From positions 246,752-310,751 of the forward strand of contig CAXAAH010000001.1 in NCBI GenBank assembly GCA_963966775.1: DNA of 64,000 nt, written 5' to 3'. Origin of the DNA: UBA685 sp002299005. GTDB taxonomy: Bacteria > Pseudomonadota > Alphaproteobacteria > Puniceispirillales > Puniceispirillaceae. The notes beneath the pieces are model-generated. The model worked only from the letters and a program-made list of their open reading frames with translations. It searched no databases and was not told where the DNA came from. Shown here piece after piece: positions 8,491 through 16,227 of this stretch (positions within the stretch are counted from its first letter, which is position 1; each line of letters begins with the position of its first letter). A program made the position numbers and the translations under genes.

Positions 8491-9097
8491 CCTATCAGAA
8501 GAGCGGCTATCGGCGTTACATTCCGCGCTTGCCCATTTGTCAGGGCCAGATGAGACACATATCAGTCTGCCTTTTTACTCAGCTGAGGAAATAGCAGAGA
8601 TGGTGGCAAGCACAGCTGATCTGTCATTTAGGGCGGCAACAGCGGTTGTGGGAAATGATGTGCATCAAGATATGGAAGTCTGCTTTCCGGCACCTCGTAT
8701 TGGCGCGTTTGATGCCTGCGCCAGCCTATTGGAAGAGGGGGTAAATTCATGGTGCGAACGTCCAGAATTTATTCAATCCCCCGTACATCTCAATGATTTT
8801 GCTGTGCAAAGATATGCACAAGGCTCAAAAGGCATAGGCATTCATAAGGATGGTTTGCGCTATAAATATCTGGTTTTCATCATCACCCTCAAGGGCCAAT
8901 CAAGGCTGTTTGCGACCGATAAACGAGATGGTGGTCAGCGCTTCGCCATTGATGATAGGCCCGGGCGTCTTGTGATGATAAAGGCACCTGAATTTGGCGA
9001 TTTTGATGCCAGCAAGCGTCTGTTGCATGGGGTGGATAATATCCAATCAGGCAGGCTATCTATTGGGTTCCGTCATGAGGTTAATCCGTCTGTGTGA
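8480..9097 (+). CDS. Putative 2OG-Fe(II) oxygenase-like protein
   Basis: About 205 residues with a double-stranded beta-helix pattern. The motif GIHKDGLRYKYLVFIITL supplies HxD, and a downstream RLLHGVDNIQSGRLSIGFRHE supplies the distal histidine followed by a conserved arginine. This is the Fe(II)/2-oxoglutarate layout seen in AlkB-like and related oxygenases. Overall similarity to any named group is not evident from reading, so substrate is unknown. Two adjacent ATG codons at 8480 and 8483 both overlap the SprT-like gene; the longer in-frame start at 8402 is less likely. Last gene of the sox transcription unit by position. Confidence 0.65.
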   Translation: MMFDLSEERLSALHSALAHLSGPDETHISLPFYSAEEIAEMVASTADLSFRAATAVVGNDVHQDMEVCFPAPRIGAFDACASLLEEGVNSWCERPEFIQSPVHLNDFAVQRYAQGSKGIGIHKDGLRYKYLVFIITLKGQSRLFATDKRDGGQRFAIDDRPGRLVMIKAPEFGDFDASKRLLHGVDNIQSGRLSIGFRHEVNPSV

Positions 9098-9147
9098 TCT
9101 TCAATTTTTGCTTTTGTCCTTGTCAGCAAAGATGAACGGTGTCATCG

Positions 9148-9153
9148 TATAAT
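9148..9153 (+). promoter_or_regulatory. Candidate -10 element for hpf
   Basis: A perfect TATAAT lies 79 bases upstream of the hpf start codon. No good -35 hexamer sits 16-18 bases further upstream; the nearest TTGTCA (9120-9125) is 22 bases away. Either spacing is unusual, an activator or alternative sigma factor takes part, or the match is chance. Confidence 0.45.
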
Positions 9154-9173
9154 GTACCACTAATGAAGGCGTA

Positions 9174-9222
9174 GAATGCTGCGCCGTCACGGAGCAGCAT
9201 TCAGCCTGTTAACTCTAACAGG
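9174..9222 (+). promoter_or_regulatory. Two consecutive stem-loops in the hpf leader, second one touching the ribosome-binding site
   Basis: Stem 1 is a perfect 9-bp inverted repeat (GAATGCTGC at 9174-9182, GCAGCATTC at 9194-9202) with an 11-base loop. Stem 2 is a perfect 7-bp repeat (CCTGTTA at 9205-9211, TAACAGG at 9216-9222) with loop ACTC. The 3' arm of stem 2 includes the first Gs of the AGGGAGAG Shine-Dalgarno tract at 9220-9227, which leads to the ATG at 9232. The layout suggests control of translation, but this is inference from base pairing only. Confidence 0.6.
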
Positions 9223-9231
9223 GAGAGCTCC

Positions 9232-9846
9232 ATGAAAATTAACGTTTCAGGTAAAAATATGGATACAGGCATGTCATTCCAAGATCATGCTGAAGAGGCC
9301 TTATCACATGTTGTTGATAAGTACTTTGATAATGCCATTAGTGCCTCTGTCACCTTAGAAAAGGCTGATGAAGGATTTACCGTGAGAACAAGAGTGAATT
9401 TGACCAGACGAATGGAACTCGAATCAACGGGGCAGGCACGTGATGCACATGCCGCGCTTGATGCTGCGATTGAACATGCCGAAAAACGCTTAAGGCGCCA
9501 TAAACGTCGCTTGAAAAATCACCGGCAATCCGCTCAGGCAGATGAGGTGGGCGATATCATTAACGCGCCGCTATCCATCATGCCATCTTATGATAATGAT
9601 TATCTTGCAGGCCAAGACACAGATAATGATAATGAAGAGGTGGCTTTGCCGGTTATCGCAGAGCTGTCTTATGAAGTTGAATTATTGAGTGTTGAGCAAG
9701 CGGTGATGCGCTTGGAATTGTCGAACCAAACATGTTTGATGTTCCGCAACGCCGCGCATGAAGGGCTGAATATGGTGTATCGCCGTGATGATAAAACCAT
9801 CGGCTGGGTTGACCCGAGAGGCACCAGAAACACAGCTAGTCTCTAA
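9232..9846 (+). CDS. hpf: Ribosome hibernation promoting factor, long form
   Basis: Binds the 30S subunit in stationary phase and, in its long form, joins ribosomes into inactive 100S dimers. The N-terminal domain (about residues 1-100) has the S30AE/HPF pattern ending in the basic helix HAEKRLRRHKRRLKNH. A variable acidic linker follows, then the C-terminal dimerisation domain with SVEQAVMRLELSNQTCLMF and the ending DKTIGWVDPRG. Length (204 residues) matches long HPF. It is a single-gene unit: own candidate -10 and structured leader upstream, strong terminator downstream. Confidence 0.95.
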   Translation: MKINVSGKNMDTGMSFQDHAEEALSHVVDKYFDNAISASVTLEKADEGFTVRTRVNLTRRMELESTGQARDAHAALDAAIEHAEKRLRRHKRRLKNHRQSAQADEVGDIINAPLSIMPSYDNDYLAGQDTDNDNEEVALPVIAELSYEVELLSVEQAVMRLELSNQTCLMFRNAAHEGLNMVYRRDDKTIGWVDPRGTRNTASL

Positions 9847-9895
9847 CCATCACTTAGTCGCAATAACCTCCCACCCAAAAAGTGAGAAGAAAACT

Positions 9896-9925
9896 GCCAG
9901 AGGCGTCATGTCTCTGGCTTTTTTT
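9896..9925 (+). terminator. Rho-independent terminator after hpf
   Basis: Perfect 7-bp stem GCCAGAG (9896-9902) and CTCTGGC (9912-9918) with a 9-base loop, followed directly by seven Ts (9919-9925). It begins 50 bases after the hpf stop codon and isolates hpf from the methylamine genes. Confidence 0.9.
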
Positions 9926-10029
9926 ATTGCCTTGCGACCATTATTTTTACCGATATAAAGCTAAAAATGACGGTCAGCGAAAAGCATCAGAAATGCGCAT
10001 TATAATGATTGTCAAAGAGACGTGAATCA

Positions 10030-10065
10030 GTCAATTTGACGGTGGGTTTATTGCCTGTTTATTCT
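10030..10065 (+). promoter_or_regulatory. Candidate promoter with overlapping palindrome for the mttB-like operon
   Basis: TTGACG at 10036-10041 and TATTCT at 10060-10065 are separated by 18 bases and sit 25 bases before the ATG. The -35 forms the right half of the perfect inverted repeat GTCAA-T-TTGAC (10030-10040), a possible operator. The transcript would carry a very short leader with AGGGGAG at 10078-10084. Confidence 0.5.
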
Positions 10066-10090
10066 AGGTGGTGCGATAGGGGAGTTGAGC

Positions 10091-11644
10091 ATGGGTGAAG
10101 CGCAAAACCGACGTGGGGCTAGGCGGCGTAATGCCAGTCAAGCATCCGCGAGATCACAGCTTGCTGACCAATTAGACTGGCAAGTGCCAAGCTATATAAA
10201 TGCGCCTATTGAGCCCCTATCGGCGGACCAGGTCGAAGCTATCCATGATATGTCTTTGCGCGTTCTTGAAGAGATCGGGATATTATTTCTCAATGACACG
10301 GCGCTCACAATCCTTGAAGAGGCAGGGTGCGATGTTGACTGGTCGACCAAGAATGTGCGGTTTGACAGGGGGCTTGTGACAGAGCAAATCAAAAAAGCGC
10401 CAAGTCAATTTACCCTAACGCCGCGTAATAAAGACCGCCAAATCACATGGGGCGGCAATAATTTTACCTTTGGCCCTGTCGCATCTGCGCCGAATGTTAT
10501 GGATTTGGATGGGGGGCGCCGTATTGGCGACCGTGAGACCTTTCAGAATTTCTTGAAACTCTCGCAAAGTTATAATTGCATGCATTATATCTCAGGCTAT
10601 CCGGTTGAGCCGGTTGATATGCATGCGTCTGTCAGGCATTTGCATTGCCTCTACGATATGCTCACCCTCACAGATAAGGTTGTTCATGCCTATTCGCTTG
10701 GCTCGGAGCGGATTGAAGATGCGATGGAATTATGCCGTATGGCCGCCGGGCTAAGCGATGATGAATTTGAATCATCTGTGCATATGTTTACCAATATTAA
10801 TTCATCCTCACCCTTAAAGCATGATTGGCCGATGCTAGATGGGGCGATGCGTGCGGCGAAACGAGGGCAGGCGGTGATTATCACGCCTTTCACCTTGGCA
10901 GGCGCGATGGCACCTGTGACTTTGGCAGGCGCGGTAACACAGCAAAATGCCGAAGCGCTTGCCGCGATAACATTGCTTCAGCTGGTGCGACCTGGCACGC
11001 CTGTGGTCTATGGGGCATTTACCTCAAATGTTGATATGAAATCAGGCGCGCCAGCCTTTGGGACGCCTGAATATGTCAAGGCGATGCAAATGTCAGGGCA
11101 GATGGCGCGTTTTTATAATATCCCGTGGCGCGGCTCTAATGCTAATGCCACCAATGCCCCTGATGCGCAGGCGGTATGGGAGACAGCCTTTTCCCTGCAA
11201 GGCGCTATTCAAGGCGGTGCAAATGTCGTCTTTCATGCGGCAGGCTGGCTTGAAGGGGGGCTTTCTGCGTCATTTGAGAAATTCATCATTGATTGTGAAA
11301 TGCTACAGCAAGTTATCTATGCGCAAAAACCAATCCCGTTTGATACAGATGATTTGGCGCTAGAGGCGATGCGCGAGGTTGGCCCACATGGCCATTTCTT
11401 TGGCGCAGATCATACGCAAAGTCGTTACAAGACAGCCTTTTATAACCCGCTATTATCAGATTGGCGCAATTTTGAGAGCTGGGAAGAGGCCGGCGGTATT
11501 TGGACGCATGAGCGCGCCAATGCGCATTATAAGAAAATATTGCAAGAATATGAGCCGCCAGCGATTGACGCTGCGATTGATGAAGAGATGCAAGCCTTCA
11601 TAGCCAAAAGAGTCGCTGAAGGCGGCGCACCAACAGATTTCTAA
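10091..11644 (+). CDS. MttB-family methyltransferase (non-pyrrolysine)
   Basis: Member of the trimethylamine methyltransferase MttB superfamily (517 residues). These TIM-barrel enzymes move a methyl group from a methylated amine to a corrinoid protein. True MttB reads an in-frame TAG as pyrrolysine; this frame has no internal stop, so it belongs to the non-Pyl branch, which includes glycine betaine and other quaternary-amine demethylases. Conserved stretches include GGNNFTFGPVASAPNVMD and the C-terminal GPHGHFFGADHTQSRY. The TTG at 10085 is rejected in favour of ATG 10091, which has AGGGGAG six bases upstream. It is 25 bases before the DMGDH-like gene and probably co-transcribed. Substrate (glycine betaine, stachydrine, carnitine or other) cannot be read from sequence. 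Confidence 0.85.
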   Translation: MGEAQNRRGARRRNASQASARSQLADQLDWQVPSYINAPIEPLSADQVEAIHDMSLRVLEEIGILFLNDTALTILEEAGCDVDWSTKNVRFDRGLVTEQIKKAPSQFTLTPRNKDRQITWGGNNFTFGPVASAPNVMDLDGGRRIGDRETFQNFLKLSQSYNCMHYISGYPVEPVDMHASVRHLHCLYDMLTLTDKVVHAYSLGSERIEDAMELCRMAAGLSDDEFESSVHMFTNINSSSPLKHDWPMLDGAMRAAKRGQAVIITPFTLAGAMAPVTLAGAVTQQNAEALAAITLLQLVRPGTPVVYGAFTSNVDMKSGAPAFGTPEYVKAMQMSGQMARFYNIPWRGSNANATNAPDAQAVWETAFSLQGAIQGGANVVFHAAGWLEGGLSASFEKFIIDCEMLQQVIYAQKPIPFDTDDLALEAMREVGPHGHFFGADHTQSRYKTAFYNPLLSDWRNFESWEEAGGIWTHERANAHYKKILQEYEPPAIDAAIDEEMQAFIAKRVAEGGAPTDF

Positions 11645-11669
11645 TTAGAGATAAGAAAGAAGAGTAGAG

Positions 11670-14096
11670 ATGAAAGATCAGGCACGAGTAGTCGTTATAG
11701 GCGGGGGCGTTGTCGGCGCGTCTATTTTGTATCACCTGACCAAATTGGGCTGGGATGATGTGATGCTAATAGAGCGTTCTGACCTAACATCAGGCTCTAC
11801 ATGGCACGCGGCAGGCGGGATGCATACGATTAATGGTGACCCCAACGTCGCTAAATTACAGCAATATACGATTGAGCTTTATAAGGAAATTGAAGAAGCG
11901 TCAGGGCAAGATATCGGCCTTCACATGACAGGTGGCATCATGCTTGCGGCGACCAATGAGCGCTTTGATTGGCTGAAAGGGATCGCGGCCAAAGGGCGTT
12001 ATTTGGGGATGAATGATATTGAGCTTATCTCGCCGTCAGAAGCGGCAAAATTAATGCCATTGATTGACCAAGATCAATTTGTTGGCGCGCTTTATGACCC
12101 GATTGAAGGCCATGTTGACCCTTATGGTGTTACCCACGCCTATGCCAAGGCGGCCAAGAAAAATGGTGCCACGATTGCGCTTCACACAAAGGTTGAAGAC
12201 CTAACACAGCAGGTTGATGGTACATGGCATGTTCACACCGAAAAAGGCATTGTGAAGGCCGAACATGTGGTGAATGCCGCCGGTCTATGGGCAAGAGAGC
12301 TTGGGCGCATGGTGGGGCTTGAATTGCCCGTTTTGGCGATGGAGCATATGTATCTTTTGACCGATGATATGCCAGAGGTGGCAGAAATTAATAAGGTCAC
12401 AGGGAAAGAAGTTTTACATGCGGTTGATTTCGATGGTGAGATTTATTTGCGTCAGGAACGTGGCGGCATGTTAATGGGCACCTATGAGAAAGCGTGCAAG
12501 CCTTGGTCTGAAACCACGACGCCTTGGGATTTTGGCCATGAGTTGCTAGAGCCTGATTTGGAGCGTATTGCCCCTTCATTAGAGGTTGGTTTTGAGCATT
12601 TCCCCGCCTTCCAAAATGCGGGTATTCGCCAAATTATCAACGGGCCTTTCACGTTTGCGCCTGATGGCAATCCGCTTGTAGGGCCGGTGCGTGGCCTGAC
12701 CAATTATTGGTCAGCCTGCGCGGTGATGGCAGGCTTTAGCCAAGGCGGCGGCGTCGGTCTCTCATTGGCGAATTGGATTGTTCATGGCGATCCAGGCTTT
12801 GATGTTTGGGCAATGGATGTCTCTCGTTTTGGGGATTTTGCCAATTCTGCCTATACAAATGCGCGTGTTAGAGAGAATTATTCGCGCCGCTTCTCAATTC
12901 GTTTCCCGAATGAGGAGCTAGAAGCCGCGCGGCCGTTGCTCACAACGCCTATCTATCATGAATTAAAAGGACGAGGTGCGCAATTTGGCGCGTCATTTGG
13001 CCTTGAAACAGCGCTTTGGTTTGCCCCTGAGGGCGTAACGGATAGCTTTAGCTGGCGACGTTCAACAGATTTCGATTATGTTGGTGCTGAGGCAAAGGCG
13101 GTGCGTGAGAGTGTGGGGCTGTCAGAGATTTCAAATTTTGCAAAATACCTTATTACAGGTGATGATGCGGCCACCTACCTTGACCGCCTGTTGGCATGCG
13201 AGATACCGCCTGTGGGCCGTATGACTTTGGCACCAATGCTCAAAGAAGATGGCAAGGTGATTGGTGATTTCTCACTCGCGTGCCTTGATGATGACAGCTT
13301 CTTGATTGTCGGCTCTGGCATTGCCGAAGAATATCATATGAGATGGTTTGAAGATCAAATCGGCGCCACCGAAGATGTTGATGTTGAGGCGCTTGGTCTG
13401 TCATTGACGGGCCTTACCATTGCCGGGCCAAAGGCACGTGATGTGCTAGCCAAAATCACCGCCGAGGATGTCAGCCATGACGCGTTTAAATTCATGGCCG
13501 TGCGTGAGATGGATCTTGGCATGGTGCCGGCGATTGTCGGGCGTGTTAGCTATACAGGCGATTTAGGCTATGAGATTTGGGTGCGCCCCGAATACCAGCT
13601 GGCCCTATTTACCGCGCTTATGGCGGCAGGGGAGGCATATGATATCCGTCTATTTGGCGGTCGTGCCCTCAATGCCTTGCGTTTAGAGAAGAATTTCGGC
13701 TCATGGGGCCGTGAATTCCGTCCTGTCTACACGCCATCTGAATGTGGTCTAGACCGGTTTGTGGCCTATGATAAGCAAGCAGAGTTCATCGGCAAATCAG
13801 CCGCCCAAGACGCACGCGGCAAGGAGGCACATATCTTGCGGTCATTCATCGTTTCTGCAAGCAATGCTGATGTGATTGGTGATGAGCCGATTAGCTATCA
13901 GGGGGAAGTTGTCGGCTGGGTGACTTCTGGCGGTTTTGCGCATGCTTCAAACGTATCTGTTGCCCAAGGCTATGTGCGCGCTGATCTGGCTGATAAGGAA
14001 GATGGCTGGTCAATCGAATTACTGGCCGAACATCTTGAGGCTAAATTGCAAGCACAGCCTTTATTTGATGCCAATTACAGCCGCATGAGAAGCTAG
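11670..14096 (+). CDS. Dimethylglycine/sarcosine dehydrogenase-like flavoprotein
   Basis: An 808-residue two-module flavoenzyme. The N-terminal DAO-type FAD domain has GGGVVG at residues 11-16 and STWHAAGG, whose histidine (about residue 46) is the site of covalent FAD attachment in dimethylglycine and sarcosine dehydrogenases. The C-terminal half (from about residue 430) is a folate-binding aminomethyltransferase-like domain, with GRVSYTGDLGYEIWV and the ending block AFHASNVS-type residues. It would oxidise an N-methyl group and transfer the carbon to tetrahydrofolate. The 25-base gap after the MttB-like gene implies one operon. Whether the substrate is dimethylglycine, sarcosine or another N-methyl amine is open; soxBDAG nearby could take the next step. 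It faces the downstream ammonia-lyase gene, with five bases between stops. Confidence 0.9.
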   Translation: MKDQARVVVIGGGVVGASILYHLTKLGWDDVMLIERSDLTSGSTWHAAGGMHTINGDPNVAKLQQYTIELYKEIEEASGQDIGLHMTGGIMLAATNERFDWLKGIAAKGRYLGMNDIELISPSEAAKLMPLIDQDQFVGALYDPIEGHVDPYGVTHAYAKAAKKNGATIALHTKVEDLTQQVDGTWHVHTEKGIVKAEHVVNAAGLWARELGRMVGLELPVLAMEHMYLLTDDMPEVAEINKVTGKEVLHAVDFDGEIYLRQERGGMLMGTYEKACKPWSETTTPWDFGHELLEPDLERIAPSLEVGFEHFPAFQNAGIRQIINGPFTFAPDGNPLVGPVRGLTNYWSACAVMAGFSQGGGVGLSLANWIVHGDPGFDVWAMDVSRFGDFANSAYTNARVRENYSRRFSIRFPNEELEAARPLLTTPIYHELKGRGAQFGASFGLETALWFAPEGVTDSFSWRRSTDFDYVGAEAKAVRESVGLSEISNFAKYLITGDDAATYLDRLLACEIPPVGRMTLAPMLKEDGKVIGDFSLACLDDDSFLIVGSGIAEEYHMRWFEDQIGATEDVDVEALGLSLTGLTIAGPKARDVLAKITAEDVSHDAFKFMAVREMDLGMVPAIVGRVSYTGDLGYEIWVRPEYQLALFTALMAAGEAYDIRLFGGRALNALRLEKNFGSWGREFRPVYTPSECGLDRFVAYDKQAEFIGKSAAQDARGKEAHILRSFIVSASNADVIGDEPISYQGEVVGWVTSGGFAHASNVSVAQGYVRADLADKEDGWSIELLAEHLEAKLQAQPLFDANYSRMRS

Positions 14097-14101
14097 CTTA
14101 A

Positions 14102-15112
14102 TTAGAGCGCGCCTTTCATGGCAAGGGCGCGCTCAAACAACGCGTCATCTACATTCCCACCAGAGGCAATGACGATTATATCTTTGCCGGCGATATCGTT
14201 ACTGGCAATATCTTTGCCGGAAAGTTCTGGTTGACCATGCAGAGATAAAGCCGCCGCAAGGGCCACCGCACCGCCGGGCTCAACCACCAATTTCAAATGG
14301 CGCCACGCGGTTTGCATGGCCAATAGGCACGCCTCATCAGAAACGCTAGCCCCGCCGGCCAAATGCTGCCTCATAATCGGAAACGTTATCTCGCCGGGGG
14401 CGGGGGTCACGATGGCATCACAGATAGAGCGCAGGTTCGGATCATTCGTGCAAATCTCGCCCGCCTCAAGAGAGCGCGCAATATCGTCAAACCCATCAGG
14501 TTCGGCTGAATAGATGGCCAAATCGGGGTGCGTTTCATGCAACGCCACGGCTAGCCCTGAAACAAGACCGCCGCCACCCGCACAGCAATAAACACGCTCC
14601 GGCATTATATTTTGTTCTTTGATTTGGTCAGCAATTTCAATGCCAATTGTGCCTTGGCCGCAAATAACCGCTTCATCATCATAGGGCTTTACCAAGATAG
14701 CATTGCGCTCTTTTTTCAGCCTGTCCCCTAAGTCTTCGCGGCTTTCAGTATAACGATTATATAAGATGACCTCCGCCCCATACGAGCGTGTGGCTTCTAT
14801 TTTGGCCTTTGGCGCGTCCTCTGGCATGATGATGGTCGCATGACGCCCTGTCAGGCGAGAGACAAGGGCGATGGCCTGTGCGTGATTGCCACTAGAAAAA
14901 GCTATGATGTTCTTTTCGGTTTCTGGCAGTGATAAAAGCGCATTACAAGCGCCTCTGAATTTGAATGCGCCAATGCGTTGCAAAGGCTCAGCCTTAACAA
15001 ACAGCCGAAACCCCAAATGGTCATTAAGCCTATCTGATGTCAGAAGAGGCGTCTTCACCACAAGATGATTAATGCGCTCATAAGCTTGTCTGATTGCCTG
15101 ATAAGTTACCAT
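14102..15112 (-). CDS. Threonine/serine ammonia-lyase-like PLP enzyme (fold type II)
   Basis: PLP-dependent beta-elimination enzyme of the threonine dehydratase/serine racemase group, 336 residues. The lysine that binds PLP is K51 in GAFKFRGA; the phosphate-binding glycine loop reads CCAGGGGLVSG. No C-terminal ACT-like regulatory domain is present, so it resembles catabolic forms or hydroxyaspartate ammonia-lyases rather than biosynthetic IlvA. Start at 15112 is preferred over the longer frame to 15193 because AGAGAGG lies five bases upstream. An odd feature is an in-frame 15-bp triplication near the C-terminus (described separately). Convergent with the DMGDH-like gene. It could feed on serine made from glycine and C1 units, but that is speculative. 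Confidence 0.85.
   Translation of the reverse strand: MVTYQAIRQAYERINHLVVKTPLLTSDRLNDHLGFRLFVKAEPLQRIGAFKFRGACNALLSLPETEKNIIAFSSGNHAQAIALVSRLTGRHATIIMPEDAPKAKIEATRSYGAEVILYNRYTESREDLGDRLKKERNAILVKPYDDEAVICGQGTIGIEIADQIKEQNIMPERVYCCAGGGGLVSGLAVALHETHPDLAIYSAEPDGFDDIARSLEAGEICTNDPNLRSICDAIVTPAPGEITFPIMRQHLAGGASVSDEACLLAMQTAWRHLKLVVEPGGAVALAAALSLHGQPELSGKDIASNDIAGKDIIVIASGGNVDDALFERALAMKGAL
14174..14218 (-). repeat. Three 15-bp in-frame repeats inside the ammonia-lyase gene
   Basis: Three consecutive 15-bp units (14204-14218, 14189-14203, 14174-14188, in coding order) encode GKDIA, SNDIA and GKDII. They fall in the linker before the final conserved strand IVIASGGNVD. The outer two units are nearly identical at the DNA level, which suggests a recent local duplication. 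Confidence 0.85.
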
Positions 15113-15283
15113 GAAAGCCTCTCTGTTCAGCCGCCGATAAATTGGTGCGGATAATGTGTGTTGATACTCTAAACTGACATGATAAAAAGGCAATACTAGG
15201 GCAGGGAAAAGCCAATCAGGCCTTGTTTTGTCGCCCGTTTGGTCTTATTTTGAAGCCAGATAATTTTTACCATGGGTGATATC

Positions 15284-16180
15284 ATGTCTTCTTTGTATAA
15301 AAACGTAGCCTTTTCAGGAGCTTACACTGCGCTTATCACACCTTTCAAAGATGGCAAGGTGGATCAGGATGCGTTTGTAAAGCTTGTTGAATGGCAAATT
15401 GAACAAGGTATTCATGGTCTCGTTCCCGTTGGCACGACAGGTGAATCTCCGACTTTAAGCCATGAAGAGCATGATATGGTCATTGAGCTATGCGTGAAGA
15501 CAGTGGCAGGGCGCGTGCCTGTGATTGCTGGTGCCGGTTCAAACAGCACAAGAGAAGCAGTGCGCCTTGCCAAAAATGCCGAAGCGGTTGGGGCAGATGG
15601 GGTGCTGATTGTATCGCCTTATTATAACAAGCCGACACAAGATGGTCTTTTGGCGCATTTCACAGCTGTAGCTGAGGCTGTGTCTGTGCCTGTTATCGTC
15701 TATGATATTCCGGGCCGTTCGATTGTGTCTGTGAATGATGATACGATGGCTAAATTGGCAAAAGTTGATAATATAGCTGGTGTCAAAGATGCGACAGGTG
15801 ATGCGGCACGCCCGACGCGCTTGTTAAATGGGCTTGGCGATGATTTTGCGCAATTAAGCGGGGAAGATGCCACAGCCTTGCCATATCTTGCGGCTGGCGG
15901 TCATGGTTGCATTTCCGTTGTCTCAAACATCGCGCCGGCACTTTGTGCGCAGATGCATGAGGCTTTTGCCAAGGGTGATATCGCAAAGGCGCAAGAAATT
16001 AACCGCCAAATTATGCCGCTGCATGATGGTATGTTCACAGAAGCAAGTCCTGGCCCTGTCAAATATGCGGCCAAATTGCTTGGTATTTGTGAGCCAGATA
16101 CAAGATTACCACTTGTCGAAATCTCATCAGCCTCTAAGGCTGTTGTGGAACAAGCACTAGCTGAGTCAAAATTACGCTAG
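15284..16180 (+). CDS. dapA: 4-hydroxy-tetrahydrodipicolinate synthase
   Basis: Condenses pyruvate with aspartate semialdehyde in the lysine/diaminopimelate pathway. Class I aldolase TIM barrel with Schiff-base lysine K168 (GVKDATGD), the catalytic pair T51/T52 in VGTTGESPTL, Y113 in YYNKPTQDG and Y140 in IVYDIPGR. The offset from E. coli numbering is constant, which supports the fold. ATG 15284 is chosen because GGGTGA at 15274-15279 lies four bases upstream; ATG 15272 in the same frame is possible. An 8-pair stem-loop with one bulge lies at 16180-16201 between it and smpB, without a T-tract. Confidence 0.95.
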   Translation: MSSLYKNVAFSGAYTALITPFKDGKVDQDAFVKLVEWQIEQGIHGLVPVGTTGESPTLSHEEHDMVIELCVKTVAGRVPVIAGAGSNSTREAVRLAKNAEAVGADGVLIVSPYYNKPTQDGLLAHFTAVAEAVSVPVIVYDIPGRSIVSVNDDTMAKLAKVDNIAGVKDATGDAARPTRLLNGLGDDFAQLSGEDATALPYLAAGGHGCISVVSNIAPALCAQMHEAFAKGDIAKAQEINRQIMPLHDGMFTEASPGPVKYAAKLLGICEPDTRLPLVEISSASKAVVEQALAESKLR

Positions 16181-16227
16181 GCTGAGGGGTAGCCTCTAGC
16201 CAGGCGCCTTCACAGAAAGACAAACCT

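Noticed and set aside
10091..11644. Possible pyrrolysine-containing MttB
   Set aside because: The frame has no in-frame TAG between start and the terminal TAA, so no UAG read-through is needed.
16180..16201. Stem-loop between dapA and smpB as a terminator
   Set aside because: One bulged stem without any T-run downstream; may be an RNA processing structure or chance.
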